A DNA stretch of 43,386 bases from positions 1 to 43,386 of the forward strand of contig JBAZQV010000004.1 in NCBI GenBank assembly GCA_041645025.1. Reading direction: 5' to 3'. The position numbers were made by a program, and so were the translations under genes. This document shows, piece after piece, positions 23,978-32,619 of the stretch (its first letter is position 1; every line of letters starts with the position of its first letter). The notes beneath the pieces are model-generated. The model made no database searches, was not told the DNA's origin, and worked only from the letters and a program-made list of their open reading frames with translations. Origin of the DNA: GW2011-AR5 sp041645025. Its GTDB lineage: Archaea > Aenigmatarchaeota > Aenigmatarchaeia > GW2011-AR5.

Positions 23978-24424
23978 ATGGCACGAATGCACTCAAGAAA
24001 ACATGGAAAATCAGGCTCACATAAGCCCGAGAAGAGAAGGCCGGCGTGGCTGATGCACGAACCCGCGGAAATAGAAAAACTTATAGTTAAACTGGCAAAG
24101 GACAACAAGACGGACGCAGAGATTGGCATCATTCTACGCGACCAGTATGGCGTGCCAGATGTGCGCAGCCTTAATATGCGCGTTTCTAAAATAACGGAAA
24201 AGGAAGTAAAGAAGGAAGTACCGGATGACATTTATAATCTCATTGAAAGAGCTGTAAATCTTCACAAGCACCTTAACCAGAATCATCACGATGCAAAAGC
24301 AACCCATGGTGTGGAACTGCTTGAATCAAAGATAAGACGCCTTGGCAAATATTATGCGCGCACGGGCAAGCTGCCAAAGGACTGGAAATACAACTTAGAC
24401 AAGGCAAAGCTGCTGGTAAAGTAA
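23978..24424 (+). CDS. rpsO: Ribosomal protein S15 (uS15)
   Basis: 148 residues, the archaeal/eukaryal length. M-A-R-M-H-S-R-K-H-G-K-S-G-S at the N-terminus, D-Q-Y-G-V-P-D-V-R-S in the middle, and R-R-L-G-K-Y-Y-x-R-T-G-K-L-P near the end are diagnostic. Start at 23978 is fixed by AGGTGAT upstream. Small-subunit protein binding the central domain of 16S rRNA. Probably cotranscribed with bud32, 13 bases away. Confidence 0.96.
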   Translation: MARMHSRKHGKSGSHKPEKRRPAWLMHEPAEIEKLIVKLAKDNKTDAEIGIILRDQYGVPDVRSLNMRVSKITEKEVKKEVPDDIYNLIERAVNLHKHLNQNHHDAKATHGVELLESKIRRLGKYYARTGKLPKDWKYNLDKAKLLVK

Positions 24425-24435
24425 GCTCCTTTCAT

Positions 24436-24479
24436 CATCGAAGCAAAGCTTCGATGTGTGTCGCAAAGCTCTGCTTTGC
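24436..24479 (+). repeat. Paired triloop hairpins after rpsO
   Basis: CATCGAAGC-aaa-GCTTCGATG (24436-24456) is followed by GCAAAGC-tct-GCTTTGC (24463-24479). Similar pairs of short perfect stems with AAA/TTT-like three-base loops occur at 32493-32536, 41413-41455 and inside the elements at 11652 and 42526. No T-run follows, so simple termination is not obvious. Confidence 0.6.
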
Positions 24480-24492
24480 AACATCTTGGGAA

Positions 24493-24525
24493 GAAAAGTA
24501 GCTTGCAGTCAAAAGAACATATTAT
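24493..24525 (+). repeat. AACATATTAT repeat, copy 1
   Basis: GAAAAGTAGCTTGCAGTC then AAAAGAACATATTAT. Related copies are at 28169-28208, 28235-28261 (half copy) and on the minus strand at 37531-37570. All full copies lie 20-75 bases downstream of a gene end (rpsO here) in the sense of that gene. Confidence 0.7.
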
Positions 24526-24604
24526 TTTTGTGACTCATTATCGTTCGTAAAGTAGCTCCCAGTAAATTTCACTATTTTTAAAGGATTCTTGTTTTATTCT
24601 AATT

Positions 24605-25945
24605 ATGAACCGCCAGCATCTTATGGATTACTATTCAAACGAGCATGTAATCAGCGAGCTTCTCAATAGCGCAAAAGGCAGGGAGGTTGCCGGCGCTTTT
24701 TGGGACGGCCGCTATGACCAGCGCCCGAACATTTTACAGTACCCTTCGGATGTCGTGCAGATGATAAGAAAGGGAGTTACTTCTTTTCACATTTCTGTTG
24801 AACACTGGACAAATCCCATGGCTATAACGAACGAGAACTACGAGAAGCTGCGCAGCGGATGGGATATTATACTTGACATAGACTCAAAGCTCGGACTGGA
24901 CGAATCGAAGCTCGCGGCAGATATGATAATCCGGTTGCTCAGAAAGTATGGCATAAAAAATCCTGGAATAAAATTCTCCGGCAGGCGCGGCTTTCACATA
25001 TGCCTTCCCTGGAGCATGTTTCCAAAGGAGATTGACTACAAGTCGCTTACAAAAATGTATCCGGAAGTGCCTAGGATAATAGCTTCATTTATCAGGAAAA
25101 AAATAAGAGGCCGTCTCCTAAAGGAACTCGTAAGGACAAAGGGCGCAAAGCAGCTCATAGAAATCCTTGGCGAGTCACCGAGCAAACTCAATCCGTTCTA
25201 CTTCGTGGAAATAGAAAAGATGTGGGGGAACCGCCATATGTTCCGCGCACCCTACTCGTTAAATGAGAAAACTTGGCTTGTTTCTGTGCCAATTAAACCT
25301 TCTGGTCTGAAGGGCTTTTCACCAAAGGATGCGGAGTTCGGCAATGTTCTTTCAAAAAAGCACCCGGACTTCTTCGAGGCAGGTGATGATGCCGCGGACC
25401 TACTTACGGATGCCATGGACTGGAATGCTCTCAGGAAAAAGGAAGAGCCCAAGAAAGAGGTAAAAAAGATCGTCTGGGAAAACAAGGTCCCAGAGGAGCT
25501 TTTTCCACCGTGCATAAAGAACATACTTGCTGGTTTGCAGGACGGAAGAAAGCGCAGTATCTTTACACTGACCAATTTTTTGAGGATGATGAACTGGCCA
25601 GCGCAGGAAATAGAAGCAAAGGTTTTCGAATGGAACCAGAAAAACAAACAACCATTGCCTACAAACATACTTCTAGGCCAAATAAGGTGGAGCCAAACTA
25701 ACCTGAGAACGCCTGCGAACTGCTTTAACGACCAGTTCTATAAATCGTTTGGCATCTGCACACCGGATGACCACTGCAAGTTCCTCAACTCAAAGAAGGT
25801 TAGCAATCCTGTCGCATATCCCTTCAGAAAAATGAAGCGCAGTACCTACACAAAAAAACGAAAAATGCGCGGGTTCTCATGCCTTTGCGGAAAGGAATTT
25901 CCTACGATGCGTTCTCTGGCGCTGCATAAAGGCAAGGTTCACTGA
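24605..25945 (+). CDS. priS: Fused DNA primase (PriS catalytic domain + PriL Fe-S domain) with C-terminal zinc finger
   Basis: 446 residues. PriS part: D-I-I-L-D-I-D-S (residues about 91-98, the D-x-D metal site), F-S-G-R-R-G-F-H-I (about 122-130), H-M-F-R-A-P-Y-S-L (about 212-220). PriL-CTD-like part: F-P-P-C-I-K-N, then P-A-N-C-F-N-D, F-G-I-C-T-P-D-D-H-C (about 300-395), four cysteines for a [4Fe-4S] cluster. The end (about 425-446) adds C-L-C then H-x4-H, a C2H2-like finger not usual in primases. Single-chain primases are known from Nanoarchaeum and other DPANN. Makes primers for replication; a GINS gene is about 640 bases away. Confidence 0.9.
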   Translation: MNRQHLMDYYSNEHVISELLNSAKGREVAGAFWDGRYDQRPNILQYPSDVVQMIRKGVTSFHISVEHWTNPMAITNENYEKLRSGWDIILDIDSKLGLDESKLAADMIIRLLRKYGIKNPGIKFSGRRGFHICLPWSMFPKEIDYKSLTKMYPEVPRIIASFIRKKIRGRLLKELVRTKGAKQLIEILGESPSKLNPFYFVEIEKMWGNRHMFRAPYSLNEKTWLVSVPIKPSGLKGFSPKDAEFGNVLSKKHPDFFEAGDDAADLLTDAMDWNALRKKEEPKKEVKKIVWENKVPEELFPPCIKNILAGLQDGRKRSIFTLTNFLRMMNWPAQEIEAKVFEWNQKNKQPLPTNILLGQIRWSQTNLRTPANCFNDQFYKSFGICTPDDHCKFLNSKKVSNPVAYPFRKMKRSTYTKKRKMRGFSCLCGKEFPTMRSLALHKGKVH

Positions 25946-26466
25946 TTGGTTACGGCGATGCGGAGTTTTCGCTGCTCATTTATCCACTGGTTCATGGCAA
26001 AAAGAAATTCCTTGTTTTTTTCGTCGTGTTCTGCCTCAGCATCATAACTCACATTAAGTAATTGGCTCTCTTCAGGGGAATAAGTTTTCAGGACAGGCAC
26101 TGCTATTGGTGTGCTGGTTATTCCGTCCCATTCGTTGATTCGGAAGGAAGGATGGTGGATGTTGCTGTCCCATGTGGGGTCTACGACTACCCACTGCGCG
26201 GTTTCTGGAATGAGCACCTCGAGATACTCGTGTTTTTCCGGGTCGTCGTGTGGAAGTTCGAGAATATGATTAGGAAGCTCCATATCCTCCCAGCGGAATT
26301 CACACATTACGCAACGAGTTTTCAGCCCCATTATAGAAAAATGATATGCCAACACGGCATTTTTTGTGCCACAGCTCAGGTCAGGCTCGTTGTCTACGCC
26401 TATGTGGTAGGGTATATCCCTTACCAATGCGAATACCTTTACTCGCTCGTGGATTTCTGGGCTCAT
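25939..26466 (-). CDS. Transglutaminase-like cysteine protease-fold protein
   Basis: 175 residues. The Cys-His-Asp triad order of the transglutaminase-like fold is visible: S-C-G-T-K-N-A-V-L (residues about 31-39), then H-E-Y-L-E-V-L (about 78-84) and V-V-V-D-P-T-W-D (about 92-99). No signal peptide, so probably cytoplasmic; many such archaeal proteins are proteases or amidases of unknown target. Its 3' end overlaps the primase gene by seven bases (convergent). Confidence 0.75.
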   Translation of the reverse strand: MSPEIHERVKVFALVRDIPYHIGVDNEPDLSCGTKNAVLAYHFSIMGLKTRCVMCEFRWEDMELPNHILELPHDDPEKHEYLEVLIPETAQWVVVDPTWDSNIHHPSFRINEWDGITSTPIAVPVLKTYSPEESQLLNVSYDAEAEHDEKNKEFLFAMNQWINEQRKLRIAVTNQ

Positions 26467-26579
26467 GCCCTATGATGGAGCAGAAACCCTTAAATCCACG
26501 AACCCCTTTTATAGGTTTCGATTGACAGAATCGTAATCTTCTGAAGGGCTTTTAATGTTTTTGTAATTTAATTGAACTT

Positions 26580-27089
26580 ATGCTCACTTTCGATAAGATA
26601 CGCGACCTCGAGAGGGTTGAAAGGCAAAGCAAAAAACTACAGAAACTGCCAGATGACATTGCAGTCCAGCTCAAGGATTATCTTCGCCGCAAGGAAAAAA
26701 TAACGGAAAAGACAAGCACGGACATGATTGAAGTGGAGAATATCAAGACCACTATAAAGCGGTTCTTTGAGCTCCGGGAAGGCAAGATAGTGTCTGCTGT
26801 TCTTGACACGGTCAGAACAGGACTTCCAGCGGAGAATATGTCAAAGGACGAGGAAAAACTATTTTACAAACTTACGGACATTCTCAAGCAGTACAGGGAG
26901 ACGTTTTTCTCCGAGCTGAACAGAAAAGAGGAAGAAAAGCCCATGTACCTGGTCAAGAAGGCAACACCCCAGTTTGTGGGGCCTGACATGAAGAGCTACA
27001 AGCTCAACGAGAGCGATATTGTCAGCATTCCGGCACCGCTGGACGAGCTTCTTTTGAAAGAAGGCATAATAGAGAAGGTTGAAAAGTAG
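26580..27089 (+). CDS. GINS complex subunit (archaeal Gins51/15-like)
   Basis: 169 residues. N-terminal helical A-domain (residues 1-115: L-R-R-K-E-K-I, F-F-E-L-R-E-G-K-I, Y-R-E-T-F-F) followed by a small beta B-domain (V-G-P-D-M-K-S-Y, S-I-P-A-P-L-D-E-L-L) at the C-terminus; the A-then-B order is that of Gins51/Sld5. GINS links MCM helicase with Cdc45/RecJ and primase. Nearness to the primase gene supports the call. No second GINS gene is in the window, so it may form a homotetramer. Confidence 0.85.
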   Translation: MLTFDKIRDLERVERQSKKLQKLPDDIAVQLKDYLRRKEKITEKTSTDMIEVENIKTTIKRFFELREGKIVSAVLDTVRTGLPAENMSKDEEKLFYKLTDILKQYRETFFSELNRKEEEKPMYLVKKATPQFVGPDMKSYKLNESDIVSIPAPLDELLLKEGIIEKVEK

Positions 27090-27204
27090 CTACAACCTTT
27101 TAAGCTTTAGCCCTTAAGAGAAAGTAACTGGAAAAATCATTACAGAGTGCAATAATCAGTTAAAATCTATTCGAATAAGCCTATCAAAGTGTAGCGTGTT
27201 AATT

Positions 27205-27495
27205 ATGAAAATACCAAAGGTTCAGAAAAGATACTGCCCTTTTTGCAAGAAGCACACGGAGCACACTGTGGAGGAAGCAAAGAGAAAGCCACGACGCCAG
27301 GACACAAGGAGTCAAAGAAGGTTTTTGAGAAAGCTGAAGGGTTATGGTTCATTTCCTAAGGAGAATCCCAAGGGTCGCGAAAAACCAACGAGAAAGGTTG
27401 ATTTTCGATACAAGTGCAATGTCTGCGGCAAAAAACATTCAATAGGCGAAGGCTACAGAATTAAGAAAATTGAAATGACAAAGGTTGGCGAATAA
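27205..27495 (+). CDS. rpl44e: Ribosomal protein L44e (eL42)
   Basis: 96 residues from the ATG at 27205. M-K-I-P-K start, C-P-F-C-K-K-H-T (residues about 11-18) and Y-K-C-N-V-C-G-K-K-H (about 72-81) give the zinc site; the Arg/Lys-rich centre matches eL42. Large-subunit E-site protein. In many archaea it precedes S27e, but here S27e lies at 40950-41126, so the classic L44e-S27e-aIF2-alpha string is split. Confidence 0.95.
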   Translation: MKIPKVQKRYCPFCKKHTEHTVEEAKRKPRRQDTRSQRRFLRKLKGYGSFPKENPKGREKPTRKVDFRYKCNVCGKKHSIGEGYRIKKIEMTKVGE

Positions 27496-27496
27496 A

Positions 27497-28135
27497 GTGC
27501 TGGAATTTCTGTTCAGTTTTCTACTTGTTTATACACCCGCTTTAGCGGTCCTGATATTTTCCATAATTATACTTATCGTCATAAACATCTTTTACAAGAT
27601 ACTCATAAACCAGAATGAAGCCAAGCAGATAAAACAAAAGACAAAGGACATAAGCAAGGAAATGAAGGACGCGCAGAAGGCTGGCGACACCGGACGTTCG
27701 AAAAGACTGATGAGCGACCTGCTTACCGAGAACAACAGAATGATGAAGATGACCATGAAGCCTATGATTGTTTCGCTTATTGTGGTTATGCTCCTTCTGC
27801 CGTCCCTCGCCACTTTTTACAGCGACAAAATGGTTGTAATTAAAGACGGAGCCGGTAGTGTTGTTCTCGATGAAAACACATATGCAGTGCAGAAAATAGA
27901 TAACACCGTCAGCATAGGAGATACCAGCTGTCAAATCCCGTGCCAAACCGAAATAGGAAAATATAATTACAAGATATCTTTGGAGAACAGCAACGTAAAG
28001 GTTGCACAGATTGTGGCAACGCTTCCGTTCGTGCTGCCGTTTCTTGGAAGCACGTTCGGCTGGCTGGGCTGGTACATTATCTGCTCGGTGCCGCTTGTTA
28101 TAATAATCAGGAAGGTCATGAAGATCTACATGTAA
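27497..28135 (+). CDS. EMC3/TMCO1-like membrane insertase (Oxa1 superfamily, DUF106)
   Basis: About 212 residues, taking the GTG at 27497, two bases after the L44e stop; a TTG at 27485 is an alternative. Three to four membrane helices with a cytoplasmic coiled-coil K-E-M-K-D-A-Q-K-A-G-D (residues about 52-62) between the first two, and M-K-P-M-I-V at the second helix, which is the DUF106 plan. Related to YidC, Get1 and EMC3; inserts membrane proteins. A ~60-residue loop with two cysteines lies between helices 2 and 3. Cotranscribed with L44e. Confidence 0.82.
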   Translation: MLEFLFSFLLVYTPALAVLIFSIIILIVINIFYKILINQNEAKQIKQKTKDISKEMKDAQKAGDTGRSKRLMSDLLTENNRMMKMTMKPMIVSLIVVMLLLPSLATFYSDKMVVIKDGAGSVVLDENTYAVQKIDNTVSIGDTSCQIPCQTEIGKYNYKISLENSNVKVAQIVATLPFVLPFLGSTFGWLGWYIICSVPLVIIIRKVMKIYM

Positions 28136-28168
28136 TAACCCTTTTTGAAAAAAGCGCTGGCGGAAAAA

Positions 28169-28261
28169 GAAAGTAGTTTGCAGTCAAAGAAACATATTAT
28201 AATTTTGGTTCACTGGCGTTCGCTTAATCCTGGTGGAAAAAGAACATATTATAAATTTTGG
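28169..28261 (+). repeat. AACATATTAT repeat, copy 2 plus half copy
   Basis: 28169-28208 matches the repeat at 24493, and a shorter copy (AAAAAGAACATATTAT plus AAATTTTGG) follows at 28235-28261. It lies downstream of the EMC3-like gene and about 30 bases before the next gene. The AT-rich end (CTATTTTTAAGC) could also supply a promoter for the gene at 28294. Confidence 0.7.
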
Positions 28262-28293
28262 CTATTTTTAAGCACTTCGTATAAAGTTTCTAA

Positions 28294-28635
28294 ATGCCTT
28301 TGTGTTATCTAGAAGGAAAAAAACCAGAAGACTTAGTGCAAAGAGACTTTGGATATGCTAGACGTACATTAAGATATTGCTTTGGACTGGATTTGACACT
28401 TATTGAGTTGGTTAAACTAAGACATTATGTTGAAGATGCTGCGAGAGATTTGTTTTTGGTAGAACATCGTAGAAATGGTTTTCAGGCGAGAGACGAAGCT
28501 GTTAAGAGATTTCTTATTTTTGAATATGGATTACCACTCGAATTCAAAGTAGTAGATAAAGCTATAATGGGAGTACCATACAAACCATTAAATGAATGGC
28601 TTAAACTAAGACAGGAAGAAATACATTTTCCTTAA
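28294..28635 (+). CDS. Hypothetical protein, AT-rich codon use
   Basis: 113 residues, soluble and mainly helical, with no family recognised. Codons are AT-rich (AGA, TTA, GTA frequent) compared with the adjacent Cbf5 gene, similar to the AICAR transformylase, the gene at 37273 and the gene at 42102, so it may be a newcomer. No clear GGTG site; a TATA-like TATTTTTAAG about 30 bases upstream suggests a leaderless message. Confidence 0.55.
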   Translation: MPLCYLEGKKPEDLVQRDFGYARRTLRYCFGLDLTLIELVKLRHYVEDAARDLFLVEHRRNGFQARDEAVKRFLIFEYGLPLEFKVVDKAIMGVPYKPLNEWLKLRQEEIHFP

Positions 28636-28659
28636 TAATCTTTCTGACCAAATCTAATC

Positions 28660-29598
28660 ATGGACTTCATCATAAAGAGCAACGACATGCCGACGAATTA
28701 TGGTAGGTATCCTGGCGCACGACCGGTTGATGAATTGCTGAAGAGCGGCTTCATTCTGCTGGACAAATGGCCCGGACCTACTTCACGTGATGTTGCTTCT
28801 ACCGTAAAAAAGATTTTGGGTGCGGGTAAGACTGGACACTGTGGGACGCTGGACCCATCGGTAAGCGGCGTATTACCTCTGTGTCTTGACAGTGCAACCA
28901 AGGTCATGCCTGCTCTGCAAGGTCTTGATAAAGAATATGTTGGCGTCATGAGGCTGCACAAAGACGTGAGTAAGAACGAGCTCCTGGCGGCGACGAAGAA
29001 ATTCATAGGTAAGATAAAACAGATGCCGCCGGTCAGGTCAGCAGTTGCAAGACACGAACGCGAGCGTTATGTCTATTCTTTTGACATAATTGAAATTGAC
29101 GGCCGAGACGTTCTCTTTCGGATGAGCTGCCAGGCAGGTACCTATGTGCGTGTAGTGTGTCATCAGATCGGCAAATTGATAGGCGGCGCTAACATGACTG
29201 AGCTGCGCCGCACAAGTGTGGGACGATTTACCGAAGAGAATCTTGTAAGGATGGAAGATTTGGCCGATGCCTATGTTGCATGGAAAGAAAACAAAAAAGA
29301 AGACATACGTAACTACATACTTCCTGTGGAAGCGGCTGTTGAGCATTTGCCAAAGATAATAATCAAGGACTCTTCTGTTTTTTCCATAGCCAGCGGTTCG
29401 CCTCTTTACAGCGTTGGCATATCAAAAGTGAGCAAGGACATTGCACCGGGCGAGCTCGTTGCTATTCTTACCCTCAAAGGCGAGCTCGTTGCGCTTTCCA
29501 AAGCTGCCATGACGTCAGAGGAAATGACAAAGAGACGGGGAATTGCTGCGAAGACGGACAGTGTTGTGATGGACAGGAAGATTTATCCCAAGATGTGA
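28660..29598 (+). CDS. truB: aCbf5/TruB-family tRNA and rRNA pseudouridine synthase
   Basis: 312 residues. L-L-D-K-W-P-G-P-T-S (residues about 33-42), G-H-C-G-T-L-D-P-S-V-S-G-V-L (about 60-73; the D is catalytic), M-P-P-V-R-S-A-V (about 115-122), G-T-Y-V-R-V-V-C-H (about 155-163), and a C-terminal PUA domain (about 225-300). The archaeal extension and PUA mark it as Cbf5, which works with Nop10, Gar1, L7Ae and H/ACA guide RNAs. Nop10 and L7Ae are also encoded in this window. The N-terminal ~25 residues are variable. Confidence 0.95.
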   Translation: MDFIIKSNDMPTNYGRYPGARPVDELLKSGFILLDKWPGPTSRDVASTVKKILGAGKTGHCGTLDPSVSGVLPLCLDSATKVMPALQGLDKEYVGVMRLHKDVSKNELLAATKKFIGKIKQMPPVRSAVARHERERYVYSFDIIEIDGRDVLFRMSCQAGTYVRVVCHQIGKLIGGANMTELRRTSVGRFTEENLVRMEDLADAYVAWKENKKEDIRNYILPVEAAVEHLPKIIIKDSSVFSIASGSPLYSVGISKVSKDIAPGELVAILTLKGELVALSKAAMTSEEMTKRRGIAAKTDSVVMDRKIYPKM

Positions 29599-29671
29599 TT
29601 CTATAAAATATCAGAAAAATTACGGCAATTTTCATTAAAAGTTTTTTATACATCCCTGGCAATAAAATTGT

Positions 29672-30487
29672 ATGGTTTATCACGGGAGAATGCCGGTCGC
29701 ATACGTTACTCCTTCTGGAAACCCGGCTGCTGGCTACCTTGTTCAGATGCGCTCCCTGCCCAACAAGAAAAGAAAATTTGTTCCACAGGGAGACAGGCTT
29801 TGGCTGGCGCCGATTGACCCAGCTGATTGGGAAAAGCCCGACGCTGACTTGATTTTCTACAATACTATGCTTATTAGGCCTGATGGAATTCTTGCTGTTA
29901 CAAATGGCGCCCAGACAGACAAGGGAATGAAGAGAGGAAAGCCGGTTTTGAATTTTGAGCACGACTTTTCCTGCAGGTACCCTGAAATGACATCAAGATC
30001 TATAATGCACTCATGGGGTTATGAACCGGACTCGATGAGCACGCCGAGGGTTGCGCTGGTTGTCAGCCCAACAATTTCTGACCCGTCTTCGTGCTCTTAT
30101 CTTTTTTCAACTGCAACCAGAACAGAACCTGTTTGTGACGATGATATCGGTGTAATTGCGCATGGATTTTATTACCGTGACATTATTATGGAACGTAATG
30201 GCATCGGGCTGCCGACTTACAGAAGTGCTGATGGCCAGGCAGTTTCATTGAGCCTGTATGATGACATGGAGTTTCTTGGATCTCTTATTAGAGTTCCCCT
30301 CACAGGCGAGACACCAGAGGAAATAGCTCAGAGCCTTTTCGACTTCTCTGATCCCAGCCTGATTGTTGCTTCTGCTGGCGCTGTTTTCAGGGATGACGTA
30401 TGGCGGATCGCTCACAAGAACAGGTTTGAAACATTGGATGAATTTGAGGCTTACAGATCAGAGGTAGAAGTTGCGCAGAAAAAATAA
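29672..30487 (+). CDS. purO: IMP cyclohydrolase, PurO-like
   Basis: 271 residues. G-N-P-A-A-G-Y-L-V-Q and R-S-L-P-N-K-K-R near the start (residues about 17-37), Y-N-T-M-L-I-R-P-D-G (about 70-79) and V-T-N-G-A-Q-T-D (about 83-90) match the PurO-type IMP cyclohydrolase fold. It closes the purine ring (FAICAR to IMP), the last step of IMP synthesis. The next gene encodes the preceding step (AICAR formylation), so the pair covers what bacterial PurH does in one chain. Confidence 0.85.
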   Translation: MVYHGRMPVAYVTPSGNPAAGYLVQMRSLPNKKRKFVPQGDRLWLAPIDPADWEKPDADLIFYNTMLIRPDGILAVTNGAQTDKGMKRGKPVLNFEHDFSCRYPEMTSRSIMHSWGYEPDSMSTPRVALVVSPTISDPSSCSYLFSTATRTEPVCDDDIGVIAHGFYYRDIIMERNGIGLPTYRSADGQAVSLSLYDDMEFLGSLIRVPLTGETPEEIAQSLFDFSDPSLIVASAGAVFRDDVWRIAHKNRFETLDEFEAYRSEVEVAQKK

Positions 30488-30497
30488 GTGATTTCTA

Positions 30498-31685
30498 ATG
30501 GCACTCAAAGACATGTACAGAACAGCTCTTACTGGAAATAAGCCAGTAGGTGTAAAGTTAACGATTACTTATGAAGATGGTTCATCTAGAGATATTGATT
30601 ACACCACAGCAGGAATAACCGAGAGATATGGGACAAATCCTCATCAACTTTTCAGGCTTCTTGTAAATGACAAATATAATTTTCGTGTAAGAGAGGTGAA
30701 AACTGGAAAACAAGGATTTTCGCTTACAAACGTTGAAGACGCTGTTTGGGCAACTGAATTTTTAAAATATTGCGACGGACCAGCATGTGCAGTTATGAAA
30801 CATGAAAACCCATGCGGCGGCGCGGCACAAAGTGCTGATGTTGTTAGTGCTTTCTTAAAATCATGGTGGGTTGACTGGATAGCTGCTTTCGGAAGCGTTG
30901 TTGGATTTAGCAGACCTATCACCAAAGAACTCGCACAGCTTCTCGTGGAGAAAAATCCTGATGGTAAAACAGCAAAATATTTTATAGAAGCCGTAGCTGC
31001 GCCAGGCTACGAAATAGGTGCCTTAGATGAGCTTGCAAAAAGAGGCGATTTACGAGCACTTGAATATGATGGATTTGACAAAATACCCAGGTATGTAGGT
31101 GATACAGCATCACCTGTAATTAAAACTCTTCCAGATGCTGATGGCATGCTTTCTTTCGAAGACAGATTCCTTAGCAGAATAAGGACTGATGAAGATCTTT
31201 TAACTCCACAAATAACGCGGGGCGATGAAGTAATAACCGGTCTTGGTGTCGTCACTAAAAGGCACCCAACATCTCAAGAACTAAGAGACTTGCGATATGC
31301 TTGGCACGCGGCTTATGTATTAAGGTCAAATGCGGTTGCTATTTTCAAAGACGGAGTTTTGATAAGTCCAGGAACAGGGCAACAAGATAGAGTGCGTGCT
31401 GTTAATTACGCTATAGATTGAAGTTCCGAACTTATGAAAAGGGCTAAGGCTGATGGAGTTAGCGATGTAAGAAATATAACTCATGATTATAGTCTTAATG
31501 GAGCGGTTCTAGCTTCAGAAGCACTCTTTCCTTTCAGGGATTCAATGGATGCAATAGGCGCTACAAAGCAGATAAGAGCTGTTGCTGAAACGGGCGGGTC
31601 AACACGAGACCAAGAATCAATAGACGCTGCGAATGAACATGATATAGCATTGGTATTTACAGGTGAAAGGACTTTCCGTCACTGA
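30498..31685 (+). pseudogene. purH: AICAR transformylase (PurH C-terminal type) interrupted by an in-frame TGA
   Basis: The reading frame starts at 30498 and runs in one frame to 31685 (395 codons) except for a TGA at 31419-31421 (codon 308). Before it: E-R-Y-G-T-N-P-H-Q (residues about 41-49), catalytic M-K-H-E-N-P-C-G-G-A (about 100-109), and S-P-G-T-G-Q-Q-D-R-V. After it: F-P-F-R-D-S-M-D, G-G-S-T-R-D and the family end V-F-T-G-E-R-T-F-R-H. The frame is otherwise intact, so the stop is recent, read through, or a sequence error. Other genes here end in TGA, so it is not a reassigned codon. This bacterial-type enzyme differs from archaeal PurP and has AT-rich codons, suggesting transfer. Confidence 0.85.
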
Positions 31686-31715
31686 TTTTAATACTTTTTT
31701 TCTCAAACTTCTATT

Positions 31716-31883
31716 ATGCTTCCACAAAAACTTCTCGATGTGCTTGCGTGCCCCAAATGTCGCGACGGCGTGGACTATGACAAAAAGCAGAACAAGCTCA
31801 TATGCAACAAGTGCAGGCTCAAGTATAAAGTCCTCAAGGGCGACATACCTGACATGCTTGTCGAGGACGCGGAGAAATTTTAA
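31716..31883 (+). CDS. Trm112-like zinc-ribbon protein
   Basis: 55 residues. L-L-D-V-L-A-C-P-K-C-R (residues about 6-16) and L-I-C-N-K-C-R-L-K-Y (about 28-37) form the zinc site, then V-L-K-G-D-I-P-D-M-L, the typical Trm112p/UPF0434 end. Trm112 activates several methyltransferases that modify tRNA, rRNA and release factor. Stands alone between purH and the convergent HD hydrolase gene, whose 3' end is adjacent. Confidence 0.88.
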   Translation: MLPQKLLDVLACPKCRDGVDYDKKQNKLICNKCRLKYKVLKGDIPDMLVEDAEKF

Positions 31884-32450
31884 TCACTTCAAATTCTCAA
31901 GACCCTTTGACCAGGCAAATGCATTCTGCTTCATTAACTCTTCAAAAAGTTTTTTTGCCGATTCGGTTTTCAGTAATTTGGAATTTTTTTCGAGCCAGTA
32001 TTCCGTACCTGTATAGCCGACATCAGCATATTCTTTGGCCTGGAACAAAAGCTCAAGGATGTCCGCATCACGTGCTATGATTGCTTCCTTTGTTTTCTTT
32101 TCGTTGAATTCTATAAACAGGGATCGTACTTCATTTTTTATATTGTCAGGCAGGTTTTCTGTCTGGTCTATCATAGCCTGAAGCTCTGCCTCATTTTTGT
32201 CTATGTATCTCTGGGCGACTTTGTCCAGGTCACCTATGCGAACTTCTGGTATATCATGAAACATGCACATTTTCATTACTTTGTCCGCATCAGCTCCATC
32301 GAGTTTCGCCAGGATATAGCCAACTGTTGCGTTTCTGTATACGTGCTCAGCCACGCTTTCCGGATTGCCGACACCTTCTGATTTGAGCCACCCACGCTTT
32401 ATCCTCTTCAATGTTCCAACCTCGAAAATGAATTTTGCTATGTCTTTCAT
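31884..32450 (-). CDS. HD-domain hydrolase (HDDC2/YfbR 5'-nucleotidase-like)
   Basis: 188 residues. Metal-binding H and HD motifs: S-V-A-E-H-V-Y-R (residues about 32-39), M-F-H-D-I-P-E (about 63-69), and a late R-D-A-D-I-L-E-L-L (about 126-134). Length and motif order match HDDC2/YfbR enzymes, which remove phosphate from deoxynucleoside monophosphates. Divergent from tRNA-Ser, with a 170-base stretch of short hairpins between. Confidence 0.9.
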   Translation of the reverse strand: MKDIAKFIFEVGTLKRIKRGWLKSEGVGNPESVAEHVYRNATVGYILAKLDGADADKVMKMCMFHDIPEVRIGDLDKVAQRYIDKNEAELQAMIDQTENLPDNIKNEVRSLFIEFNEKKTKEAIIARDADILELLFQAKEYADVGYTGTEYWLEKNSKLLKTESAKKLFEELMKQNAFAWSKGLENLK

Positions 32451-32492
32451 TCAACCTTTCTCCTAATCCCAACAGAAAGCTTGACCAACTCG

Positions 32493-32536
32493 AGGAAACC
32501 AAAGGTTTCCTGAGTCGCTGGAAAGCTTTGCTTTCC
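32493..32536. repeat. Paired triloop hairpins between HD hydrolase and tRNA-Ser
   Basis: AGGAAACC-aaa-GGTTTCCT (32493-32511) and GGAAAGC-ttt-GCTTTCC (32520-32536), preceded by GACCAACT, a string that also opens stem B of the elements at 11652 and 42526. A further weak stem (GGAAGC/GCTTTC) follows. Probably a degenerate or partial member of the same structured family. Confidence 0.55.
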
Positions 32537-32619
32537 GTACGAAGAGGAAGCTTCCGCTTTCATGAATATGTCTTCAAGAACAATCTTTTTAAAAGTGCTA
32601 GGGTTAACAGTTTCTGAAT

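Noticed and set aside
31419..31421. TGA as selenocysteine or a reassigned codon
   Set aside because: The position is not a known selenocysteine site in this family, no SECIS-like hairpin was evident, and TGA ends several intact genes here, such as those at 20639-21853 and 42102-42359.
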